The position numbers and the translations under genes were made by a program. Below, in pieces: positions 43,449 to 51,813 of a DNA stretch of 64,000 nt; position 1 is the first letter of the stretch, and each line of letters starts with the position of its first letter. The notes beneath the pieces are model-generated. The model did no database searches and was not told the origin of the DNA. It was given only the letters and a program-made list of their open reading frames with translations. The DNA is from Parabacteroides sp. Marseille-P3160 (GTDB lineage: Bacteria > Bacteroidota > Bacteroidia > Bacteroidales > Tannerellaceae): contig NZ_LT799418.1 of the NCBI RefSeq assembly GCF_900162725.1, positions 3,678,096 to 3,742,095 on the forward strand. The letters run 5' to 3'.

Positions 43449-44930
43449 CTATTTAGGTGATATCTGATAATCGTTCTGTTGTAGTTTAGGATTCACATCA
43501 ATTTGCTTCTGGGGAATAGGTACAAGTATATTGGTCGAATTCAGTTTAAAACCTTTTGCTGTCATCACCTCAACTGCACGTCCTGTTCTGATCAAATCAA
43601 ACCAACGATGTCCTTCAAAGGCTAATTCTACACGACGTTCCGCTTCAACTGCCAAAAAGAACACATCCTTATCTGTCGTATGAACATCAACAGGTGAAAT
43701 CTCCGTTGTCTGATATCCAAATCCCCTGCGACGCACCTTGTTCAGGTAATTACAAGCTTCTGCCGTCTTTCCGTTCTGATTTAGTGCTTCAGCATACATC
43801 AACACAACATCTGCAAACCTAATCACCGGGAAATTATTATTTGCATCCCCATTTTGATAAGGAACATCAAAATACTTACAGATATATCGAGACTCAACCC
43901 ATGTTCCGCCGGAACGGGAGTCATGATATCCTAATGACATTGAAAAATCCCGACGCAAGTCTCCTTCTTGATATGCATTATATATATCCATTTCCGGAAT
44001 ATTATTACCGCCTGGCGAACCCACAGAAATAACATTTGTCCCAGAATTTTCCGGCGCAAAATTATTTGCAAAATTACTGCCTTCCCCATATCCTCCTTTT
44101 TTATATTGTACCTCAAAAACAGATTCTTTATTGTTGTGATTATCCGCATCGAAGACATTGGCATATCCATCGATATTAAGAGAGCCTGCCGTATTTTCCA
44201 GCAAGGAGTAAGTACCGCTATTTATAACTTCCGCCAAAATCTTTTCCGCTTCGGAATAGTTATTCAAAGTCAGATAAACTTTACCCAATAAGGCTTTTGC
44301 TGCACCAGAAGTCGCTCTACCGATATCAGAGTCCGAAGCATAGCTGGCGGGTAATCCCGCAGCATCCTTTAGGTCAGTAATAATTTGATTATATACATTC
44401 TCCTTAGGTTCCCGAAGAATATCATATGATTCTGAAATCGAAATCTTTTTTAAGACCAGAGACACATCCCCATAGACGCGGACTAAATTGAAATACATCA
44501 ACCCACGTAGAAATTTTGCTTCTAATTTGTATCTTTCACGTAAGGAATCATCCATACTTACGCCGTCGATACTCTCTAAAATAGTATTTATACGATTAAT
44601 CGCATTATAACTTGTATTCCAAAAATTAGCGAGGTAGGGATTGGTAGTACGTATATAAAACTTATCAAATTCATCCTGATCAGTGACCGAACCTGATAGC
44701 TGGTTACGTGTATTATCTGATGGTATTTCTGCAAAAACATACCAGTTCCCATATAAATTCGATTCTTGAAGTGAAGAATAAGCACCGTTCACTGCAGTCG
44801 TTAATTGTTCTCCCGTTTTATAATAATCTCCTACCGAGAGTTCCGTTTTAGGATTCAACTCTAAAAAATCATTACATGAAAAAAGGGATAGGCTAAAAGC
44901 CAATAAAAATATTTTATTCTTATTTTTCAT
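43449..44930 (-). CDS. RagB/SusD family glycan-binding lipoprotein
   Basis: This 493-residue surface lipoprotein (LLAFSLSLFSC, then NDFLELNPKTELSVGDYYKTG) caps the SusC transporter and binds glycan. Family landmarks are the N-terminal LxxxP region, TPR-like helices (RYKLEAKFLRGLMYFNLVRVYGD), VIRFADVVLMYAEALNQNGK and AVEAERRVELAFEGHRWFDL near the C-terminus. The start at 44930 (MKNKNK) places the lipobox normally; an ATG at 44945 would add five residues. It follows its SusC partner by about 18 bases. Confidence 0.95.
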   Translation of the reverse strand: MKNKNKIFLLAFSLSLFSCNDFLELNPKTELSVGDYYKTGEQLTTAVNGAYSSLQESNLYGNWYVFAEIPSDNTRNQLSGSVTDQDEFDKFYIRTTNPYLANFWNTSYNAINRINTILESIDGVSMDDSLRERYKLEAKFLRGLMYFNLVRVYGDVSLVLKKISISESYDILREPKENVYNQIITDLKDAAGLPASYASDSDIGRATSGAAKALLGKVYLTLNNYSEAEKILAEVINSGTYSLLENTAGSLNIDGYANVFDADNHNNKESVFEVQYKKGGYGEGSNFANNFAPENSGTNVISVGSPGGNNIPEMDIYNAYQEGDLRRDFSMSLGYHDSRSGGTWVESRYICKYFDVPYQNGDANNNFPVIRFADVVLMYAEALNQNGKTAEACNYLNKVRRRGFGYQTTEISPVDVHTTDKDVFFLAVEAERRVELAFEGHRWFDLIRTGRAVEVMTAKGFKLNSTNILVPIPQKQIDVNPKLQQNDYQISPK

Positions 44931-44948
44931 AATATATAAGATCAAAGT

Positions 44949-47900
44949 TTAAAATGTAACATTTACTCCAAACGTATAAGTGCGAGCCAAAGGGTACATT
45001 CCGTAATCTGTACCCGGGGCATTGACATCATCTTCTTTAAAGCTTGTCTCAGGACTATAACCGCTATAATCGGAAAAAGTAGCCAAATTCTGAATAGAGA
45101 TATATAAACGTGCATTCTGCATGGAACACAATCGCGCAAATTGTTTGGGCAGTGACCATCCCAGCGTTAGATTATTAATTCGAATAAATGATCCGTCTTC
45201 AACCCAACGAGATGATACCGCATTGTTCTGCCCTGTCGTTAAAGAATTTGCACGAGGGGTCCAACCGTCTCCGGGATTACTTTCAGACTGCCATCTGTTT
45301 AATACGTCTTTCATCTGATTCTGGTTTCCCTCTAACTGAGTATAGAAACGTTTCCCTAAATGCAGGACTTCATTGCCATGAACACCTTGCAGCATCACGC
45401 TAAGATCAAAATTCCTGTATGTTACTTGATTATTCATACCCCACGTAAAATCAGGCATGTTATTGCCAATAATAGTCCGGTCATAAGCATCAATACTTCC
45501 ATTTCCATCAATATCAGCGAATTTCACATCTCCTACATGGGAATCGGACATTCTAGGACTATTATCCAAATCGGCTTTATTCATATAAACTCCGATCTGT
45601 TTATAACCGTAAAAACTACCTATCGGTTTTCCAATCATGGTTATATGCGTAGTTCCTGCACCTCCGTCACTCTGTATCGGATCTCCGGTCGGACCTAATT
45701 TTAAAACTTTATTACGGTTTAATGAGAAATTAAAGTTTGTATTCCAATATAAATCCTTGCTGGTGATGTTGACAGTGTTTATTCCGAGTTCAAGTCCCTT
45801 GTTTTCCATTTCTCCTATATTTTGCCAAGCATTAGCAAATCCGGTTATTGTGGGAATATCGACACTTAGCAATAAGTCTGTCGTATTTCTTTTATAAGCA
45901 TCCAGTGTCATCGAAATACGGCTATTGAATAAACTAAACTCCAATCCGAGATCAAACTGCTTTGATTTTTCCCAGGTCAAATCATCATTGGAAAAACTTT
46001 TTTGGGCAGCACCTCCTACAACATTCCCGGCGCCTGATCCAAAAACATAATTCTGAATATTCATTGTCCCGATAGCGGCATAGTCGGAAATTCCGTTTGT
46101 TCCCGTCAAACCAAAACTAGCCTTTATTTTCAAATCGCTAAGCCATGAAAGATCTTTCAAAAAGTCCTCTTGAGATAAACGCCATGCCACAGAACCCGAG
46201 GGAAAATAGCCATAACGGTTATTTTTCCCAAAACGAGACGAACCATCCGCCCGAATAGATGCGGTTAAATAATAACGGCTGTTATAGCGATAGTTGATAC
46301 GACCTAAATAAGAGATCAACGCCCATTCTGAAACTGAAGAAGATCCTGTCTTCACCTTTGCATTACTTATAGTACGAATAATATCATCAGGGAAATCCGT
46401 ACCGGAAGCTATATTATAGTTATAAGTGTTTTTCTGGATCGTGAAACCCGCTACTGCATCTATCTCATGAAGCCCAAAAACTTCATTATAGCTTATCGTA
46501 TTTTCATTCAACCAATTGATAGTTTCTTTTGTCTCTGCTTTTCCACTTCTTGACGATGAAGGCAGGGGAGCTACCTGTCCATTTCCAGGAACATTCGATG
46601 GTCGGAAATTGTAATATCGATATTCCATAACATCCGTACCAATCGTAGTCTTGAATTTCAGATTCTTCATCAATGAAAGCTCGGCATACAAATTCCCGAA
46701 AAACCTGAAATTAGTATTTCTGTTCTCTATGTCCAAAGCATTTGCCACAGCATTCGTTACACCAGTCAAACCATCACTAGCTACGGCATATGCCGCTTGT
46801 GAGCCCCATGAACCATCTTCATTTCGTACCGGTACAATGGAAGAGGTTGCTAATGCCGCATTAACAACGCCATCTGAAGCCCAGTGTCCTGTAGTTATAG
46901 TATGGGCCTTCATATAAGTAGGAGCCAAATTTACTCCGACTTTCAACCAGCTGTTAAATTCACTATCAACCTTTGCACGGGCGGAAAATCGATCATAATC
47001 ACTTCCTATGATAATGCCATCCTGTTGATAATATCCGGCCGAAAACATATATTTTGTTTTTTGGTCTCCACCTGAAACCGTTAACTGATAATTTTGGATC
47101 GGAGCAGTTCTGAATATTTCATCCTGCCAATCGGTCCCCTTGCCGATAGCAGCCATCGCTTGTTCATCATCAAAAATAGCCGGATACCTAAATCTATTCC
47201 CTGAAGGACGTGAACTTAAAGGAGTCGTTATGTCTCCATTTGGATATACATCCAAATAATGATTATTAAAGGCTTCTTTACTAATCATTGCGAACTCTTG
47301 GGCATCCAACATGTCCATCTTTTTGGTTACATTCTGAAAACCGTAATATGCATCCAAATTAATGGTCACTTTTCCTGCTTTTCCCGATTTAGTAGTAACC
47401 AAAACCACTCCATTTGCTGCACGTGAACCATAAATAGCTGCTGCGGAAGCATCTTTTAACACCTCGATAGATTCAATATCGCTGGGATTTATAGAGTTAA
47501 GATTTTGTTCTCCTAATGGATAGCCATCTACAACGTATAAGGGCGAACTAGAGGCAGAAATAGATCCTGCTCCCCGAACGCGTAGGGTAGCCGCTTGTCC
47601 CGGAGTACCTGCAACTTGTTGTACTTGTACCCCCGACATTTGGCCGGCCATCGCTTGCGTTGGATGAGAGACTTTCAAATCCTTCATCGTGTTGGCTGAA
47701 AGTTGAGAGACAGAACCTGTCAGGTCTTTTTTCCGAACGGTACCATATCCGATTATAACAACTTCTTCCAACGCTTGTGTATCCTCATCCAAAGCTACGT
47801 TTATAGCACTTTGGTCTTTTACAGGTATTTCTTTGGGTAAATAACCGATATAAGAGATTTGTAACGTAGCACCTTCCGGCGCTTCCAATGAAAATTCACC

Positions 47901-48398
47901 ATTAAGATCTGTCATCGTACCTTTATTTGTCCCTTTAACGACAACATTAGCTCCGATAATAGGTTCTCCATTAGAATCTTGCACAACTCCTTTTACAAGA
48001 TTTTTCTGTTGCTGGACAACAGCTTTCTCCGAAAGTTTCTTTGTCCGGACAAGGATCTGCCGATCAATAATCTGATATGTATAATCGGTCCCTTTAAAAA
48101 TTTGATCCAAGACTTCATTTATTGATGCATTTTCTGCCTCAATATTCACTTTCCTTTCCGCATCCACCTGATTATCATTAAAGAAAAAAGTAAACTCACT
48201 GCTTTTTTCTATCTCTTTCAATGCATCAGCCATACGGACACTGTTTTTCTTCATCGTCAGTTTATGATTCTGAGCATAGCTCGTAGCCGCTACACTACAG
48301 ATAGCAAATAAGGCTAACATTAACGTAATCTTCATAATCCGAATTATTTTACTACGAAATGAGAAAACATAATAGTCTTTTCCTAGTGTTTTTTTCAT
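44949..48398 (-). CDS. SusC/RagA TonB-linked outer membrane transporter with N-terminal STN signalling domain
   Basis: This 1149-residue transporter has a long signal region (MKITLMLALFAICSVAATSYAQ). An STN/secretin-like domain follows (KNSVRMADALKEIEKSSEFTF, residues about 45-120) that contacts FecR. Next are a carboxypeptidase-like domain (VKGVVQDSNGEPIIGANVVV), the TonB-box/plug (EEVVIIGYGTVRKKDLTGSV, SSPLYVVDGYPLG, SIEVLKDASAAAIYGSRAANGV) and a 22-stranded barrel ending TYTFGVNVTF. The STN domain and the upstream sigma/FecR genes show it senses as well as imports. The SusD partner follows; GH92 suggests mannose-containing cargo. Confidence 0.96.
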   Translation of the reverse strand: MKKTLGKDYYVFSFRSKIIRIMKITLMLALFAICSVAATSYAQNHKLTMKKNSVRMADALKEIEKSSEFTFFFNDNQVDAERKVNIEAENASINEVLDQIFKGTDYTYQIIDRQILVRTKKLSEKAVVQQQKNLVKGVVQDSNGEPIIGANVVVKGTNKGTMTDLNGEFSLEAPEGATLQISYIGYLPKEIPVKDQSAINVALDEDTQALEEVVIIGYGTVRKKDLTGSVSQLSANTMKDLKVSHPTQAMAGQMSGVQVQQVAGTPGQAATLRVRGAGSISASSSPLYVVDGYPLGEQNLNSINPSDIESIEVLKDASAAAIYGSRAANGVVLVTTKSGKAGKVTINLDAYYGFQNVTKKMDMLDAQEFAMISKEAFNNHYLDVYPNGDITTPLSSRPSGNRFRYPAIFDDEQAMAAIGKGTDWQDEIFRTAPIQNYQLTVSGGDQKTKYMFSAGYYQQDGIIIGSDYDRFSARAKVDSEFNSWLKVGVNLAPTYMKAHTITTGHWASDGVVNAALATSSIVPVRNEDGSWGSQAAYAVASDGLTGVTNAVANALDIENRNTNFRFFGNLYAELSLMKNLKFKTTIGTDVMEYRYYNFRPSNVPGNGQVAPLPSSSRSGKAETKETINWLNENTISYNEVFGLHEIDAVAGFTIQKNTYNYNIASGTDFPDDIIRTISNAKVKTGSSSVSEWALISYLGRINYRYNSRYYLTASIRADGSSRFGKNNRYGYFPSGSVAWRLSQEDFLKDLSWLSDLKIKASFGLTGTNGISDYAAIGTMNIQNYVFGSGAGNVVGGAAQKSFSNDDLTWEKSKQFDLGLEFSLFNSRISMTLDAYKRNTTDLLLSVDIPTITGFANAWQNIGEMENKGLELGINTVNITSKDLYWNTNFNFSLNRNKVLKLGPTGDPIQSDGGAGTTHITMIGKPIGSFYGYKQIGVYMNKADLDNSPRMSDSHVGDVKFADIDGNGSIDAYDRTIIGNNMPDFTWGMNNQVTYRNFDLSVMLQGVHGNEVLHLGKRFYTQLEGNQNQMKDVLNRWQSESNPGDGWTPRANSLTTGQNNAVSSRWVEDGSFIRINNLTLGWSLPKQFARLCSMQNARLYISIQNLATFSDYSGYSPETSFKEDDVNAPGTDYGMYPLARTYTFGVNVTF

Positions 48399-48481
48399 AT
48401 ATTTACCATGTTTTTAATTAGTTGCAGCAGTAGATGGTTTCGCACTCCGATTACTGCTTATTATTTAGAAACTAAAGATGA

Positions 48482-48510
48482 GTTGGGGGACCCTGTCCTC
48501 CAACTTTTTT
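48482..48510 (+). terminator. Plus-strand intrinsic terminator between SusC and FecR genes
   Basis: GTTGGGGGAC / GTCCTCCAAC (10-bp stem with one G-T pair, 3-base loop) is followed directly by six T on the plus strand. On the minus strand no T run follows. All genes around it are on the minus strand, so it implies a plus-strand transcript. That could be a small antisense RNA starting near the SusC start codon, where TATATTTA at about 48399-48406 is a near -7 match. Confidence 0.65.
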
Positions 48511-48582
48511 GTAAAAAAATCGCTAAAGCATTTTGACTTCGACTTTCATAGGCATTTCAATTTAACAGGTTAACTAATTTTT

Positions 48583-49545
48583 TTAAAGATAAATTTCATA
48601 ACTTCCATCGTCTTTCTCCCGATATTTGAGTGGAGCGCTTTTTGACATAATGAATAAGATCCGCTCTAGCGATTCGCTTCCTACTTTAAACGTAAACCGG
48701 TAATGATTGAGAATTCTTTCGGGACAGTTTATTTTATAATTATACCATTTCTCCAGACGGGGAATGATCATGGATAGTTTCTCATTTTCAAAACTCAACA
48801 CATTACCATTGCGCCAAGTTGTATATTTATCTGCATTTACCTTTTCAAACTTAACTGATTGTTCCCGTTTATTATAACTTATCTTCTCATTCGGGGAAAG
48901 GGATAACACTCGCGAATTCTCTTCTTCAGGAAAAGAAACGGATACGCGCCCATCCACAAGGATAATTTCGGCTTCCGGATTATTCTCGTAATTAAACACT
49001 TCAAACTCTGTTCCCAAAACGGTTACGTTTATCTGGGAAGTCCGTACGATAAACGGATTCTCCGCGTTTTTTTGTACATTAAAAAAGCCTTGCCCTTCCA
49101 GGCGTACTTCCCTACTCTTCCCTTTAAAATCCGCCGGATAGGTCAGCTTGCTGTTAGCTCCCAAATTAACGGTCGTACCATCCGAAAGCGTGAAGGTGTC
49201 GATGCTACGAATGCCGGAACGGACTATATATATTTCATTTCCTCCTTTAGATAAGCCTAAATAGAGTACGGTACATAAACCGAAAAGTAGTAAAAAAGAA
49301 GCGGCAACGGCATAGGTCTTATAGAATCGCATTTGGCGGCTTTCTCTCTTTTTCCCGAAAGTATTCTTTTTTATGCGATACCAAATATTATCCCCCGCCG
49401 TCAAATCGGATTTTGTTGCGAAGGATGTACTTTCCCATTGGGATTGAAGCCTGTGGGTTACCTCCTCTGATTGAAAGAGTTCCTTTTGTTCTTCTTCCGT
49501 CAATTCATCGGAAAGCAGTTTCTTTATTTTTTCTTTATGAATCAT
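48583..49545 (-). CDS. FecR family anti-sigma factor
   Basis: This 320-residue inner membrane regulator has a cytoplasmic N-terminus that holds the sigma factor (KIKKLLSDELTEEEQKELFQ). One membrane helix follows (YAVAASFLLLFGLCTVLYLGL, about residues 82-105), then a periplasmic FecR domain (FTLSDGTTVNLGANSKLTYP, VLGTEFEVFNYENN, VDGRVSV). The C-terminal DUF4974-like end (IIPRLEKWYNYKINCPERIL) is the part thought to touch the STN domain of SusC. It is encoded between the sigma factor and its cognate STN-SusC. Confidence 0.94.
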   Translation of the reverse strand: MIHKEKIKKLLSDELTEEEQKELFQSEEVTHRLQSQWESTSFATKSDLTAGDNIWYRIKKNTFGKKRESRQMRFYKTYAVAASFLLLFGLCTVLYLGLSKGGNEIYIVRSGIRSIDTFTLSDGTTVNLGANSKLTYPADFKGKSREVRLEGQGFFNVQKNAENPFIVRTSQINVTVLGTEFEVFNYENNPEAEIILVDGRVSVSFPEEENSRVLSLSPNEKISYNKREQSVKFEKVNADKYTTWRNGNVLSFENEKLSMIIPRLEKWYNYKINCPERILNHYRFTFKVGSESLERILFIMSKSAPLKYREKDDGSYEIYL

Positions 49546-49625
49546 TCTATCTTGGCGCTTCTATATATAAATACACGCCGGCGACAGACATCCCCTATTC
49601 AAAAAGAATAAAAACAAAAAAATAA

Positions 49626-50180
49626 TTAGTTTCCCATCAGAAATAGGATAAAAAGCAGAATATTCTGCCGGAGATATTTAAGAGCCTCATGGATTTGGTT
49701 CTCTACCGTTTTTTCCGAAATATTCATTTGTTCGGCAATTTCTCGATAAGTTTTGTATTCTCTACGGCTTAAATTAAAAATTAAACGGCGTTGCAATGGT
49801 AATTGCTCGATTAACAAGTCAATATACTTCTTCAAATCTTCCGCATCCCATTCTTCTTCCGGATTATACGATTCCTCGATCGCAGATAGGACTGTCAGCT
49901 TATAGAGATCTTCATTAACGTTTTTCCGATAGATATTAAAGATGAAATTACGTGTCACAATAAAAAGAAGTCCCCTGAAATTTTCGTCTTCCCTGATTAT
50001 TTCTTTCGAATCCCATATCTTTATAAAGACCTCCTGAACAATCTCTTCCGCAACATTCTTATTGGTAATATATAGCTTGGTAAAGTTGTAAACCTGTCTC
50101 CAATATTTTTTATACAGGAGCGTAAAGGCGTTGGAATCGCCCCGATTTAAAGCTAATATTAAAGACTTATCGTCTGACAT
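49626..50180 (-). CDS. ECF RNA polymerase sigma-70 factor
   Basis: This 184-residue extracytoplasmic function sigma factor has region 2 FTLLYKKYWRQVYNFTKLYI...EEIVQEVFIKIW and region 4 LPLQRRLIFNLSRREYKTYR...MNISEKTVENQIHEAL. With FecR and the STN-SusC it forms a trans-envelope relay: substrate binding at SusC releases sigma from FecR and raises expression of the PUL. A perfect -7 box TATATTTG lies upstream at 50243-50250, flanked by unusual inverted repeats. Confidence 0.95.
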   Translation of the reverse strand: MSDDKSLILALNRGDSNAFTLLYKKYWRQVYNFTKLYITNKNVAEEIVQEVFIKIWDSKEIIREDENFRGLLFIVTRNFIFNIYRKNVNEDLYKLTVLSAIEESYNPEEEWDAEDLKKYIDLLIEQLPLQRRLIFNLSRREYKTYREIAEQMNISEKTVENQIHEALKYLRQNILLFILFLMGN

Positions 50181-50187
50181 TATAAAA

Positions 50188-50261
50188 TGAAAGAATGTTT
50201 ATACTTAGAAGAGCCTGTTCAAACAGGCTTTTATTCCGCGAACAAATATAACATTCTTTCA
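50188..50261 (-). promoter_or_regulatory. Promoter and nested inverted repeats upstream of the ECF sigma gene
   Basis: The -7 box TATATTTG (minus strand, 50243-50250) points toward the sigma gene. The stretch is framed by a perfect 12-bp inverted repeat, TGAAAGAATGTT at 50188-50199 and AACATTCTTTCA at 50250-50261. Inside it lies a second hairpin, AGCCTGTT/AACAGGCT at 50212-50229, followed on the plus strand by TTTATT. It could be an operator, a leader hairpin or, less likely, a small invertible segment. Confidence 0.5.
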
Positions 50262-50336
50262 CGATTCATTAAAAATATATCCAGCCAAATCAATTTTAAT
50301 AAAGCAAGCAGGCTCAATCTACCTATGAAACTCCAA

Positions 50337-51806
50337 TTAATGAAGGGTGGATGTATTCTCTTTTCCTACCCTCTTCCTCATATATCTCACCAGATCGTAC
50401 GTCTCTATTTTTACTTCATTTCGTATTAACTCGGGGATATTGAAGGAAAAAAGAGAGTAGACATAATAATCCGGATCCTTCTGTGGGAGCAGGAAGGCTT
50501 TGGCCGCTTTCCCCTTTTCATCCAAATAACAAAGATAGGGACGGGTATACAAACCATCTATACGACGGCTGCTAAATACAAACCAATGGCTATTGCTACT
50601 CCAAGAATGATAACTCTCTACGTTTTCACTATTGGCATTTGGAAGAGAATCCACCACGAAGGTTTGTAAATCGAGTAGCTTCAGGTCAGCGTCTTTATGC
50701 CAGATGGAGAAATTCCCATAATCCGACAAGGTATACATAAGATACTTCCCATCGGGAGAAATTCGGGGAAATTTAGCGCTACGGCCTTCGCTGATTGCGT
50801 TATAAAGCGTGTCGACTTCTGTGCCGAACAAACGGGTATCCGGATCGAACGCAAGGCTAACAAGATTATATTTCATTTCACGGTAATGATCCGGCATAGA
50901 AGTAGACGAAGCGGAACAAAAAAAGAGCCGCTTACCATCGGGTGAGAAGGTCGGGAAAGTTTCCAGATTTTCTTTAGAACAAAGCAATGGAGTAGAAAAC
51001 AACTCATTCTTTTTTACATCATAAAGAATGACATCGGAACTATCATCAAAGACTTCAATGCGGTTCGGATCAGTAAGATGAAAATCCTGATGCGTATCAT
51101 TTGTAGAAAAAACCACATAGCGCCCTGAAGGATGCCAGAAAGGATAGACGAGCGTTGGAATCTTTCCTCCTCCCTTGAATTGCGGGGATAATCGTTTTAT
51201 TTCGCCATTCATGACAAAATAGGTGCCACTGAAAGAAGAACGCTGGTGAAATAACATCCGTTCGGGATCCTGCATGCAAAAGGAATGGCAATTCATACAA
51301 CCGTCATCAGTCAGTTTATTATTTAAAATCGTCTTTTCTGTAAAATTTTCCAAACAGCGTTGATAAATCCCCATCTGCCCCCACATACGATAACCAGGTG
51401 CAATGCGGCGATACGCCAACCACGGATCGATTGATTGGGTCGCCACATAGATAGAGAATGGTTTATATTGAAACCATTTCCCCGATTCATTCATATAAAT
51501 AATCACCCGTATCGAATCGCCGGTAGCGTTTTGCAATAACTTTTTCCAATCCCTTACAGGGATATCAAACGAACCATTGGAAGCATCTACCCTGAAAGTC
51601 TTTTCCGCCCATTGAAAAAGAGCAAATGCAGGGAGGGATTTCTCTATTTTAAAGTTAAGCGGAGCTATGTTGGGTGGAATGGTTACTTCAATATAATCCG
51701 GGAATATGACAGGCTGTTCATCCACCAAAGAAGATTTGGGAAGCCCTTCCCGGCAAGATAACAAACAAAATAAGATGGAAGAGTAAATCAATAACAGACG
51801 ATTCAT
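50337..51806 (-). CDS. PD40/TolB-like beta-propeller lipoprotein with CxxCH heme motif
   Basis: This 489-residue lipoprotein (lipobox FCLLSC, Cys about 18) has an N-terminal Ig-like segment (IEVTIPPNIAPLNFKIEKSL). At residues 170-174 is CMNCH, a c-type heme attachment motif, inside DDGCMNCHSFCMQDPERM. A WD40-like PD40 propeller follows, with repeats such as YPFWHPSGRYVVFSTND, FPTFSPDGKRLFFCSAS, FPRISPDGKYLMYTLSDYG and SYHSWSSNSHWFVFSSRR. It ends the SusC-SusD-DUF6057 gene run, 7 bases after DUF6057. Heme binding would imply periplasmic electron transfer, but the CxxCH could also be structural or bind another metal. Confidence 0.85.
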   Translation of the reverse strand: MNRLLLIYSSILFCLLSCREGLPKSSLVDEQPVIFPDYIEVTIPPNIAPLNFKIEKSLPAFALFQWAEKTFRVDASNGSFDIPVRDWKKLLQNATGDSIRVIIYMNESGKWFQYKPFSIYVATQSIDPWLAYRRIAPGYRMWGQMGIYQRCLENFTEKTILNNKLTDDGCMNCHSFCMQDPERMLFHQRSSFSGTYFVMNGEIKRLSPQFKGGGKIPTLVYPFWHPSGRYVVFSTNDTHQDFHLTDPNRIEVFDDSSDVILYDVKKNELFSTPLLCSKENLETFPTFSPDGKRLFFCSASSTSMPDHYREMKYNLVSLAFDPDTRLFGTEVDTLYNAISEGRSAKFPRISPDGKYLMYTLSDYGNFSIWHKDADLKLLDLQTFVVDSLPNANSENVESYHSWSSNSHWFVFSSRRIDGLYTRPYLCYLDEKGKAAKAFLLPQKDPDYYVYSLFSFNIPELIRNEVKIETYDLVRYMRKRVGKENTSTLH

Positions 51807-51813
51807 AAGTAAA

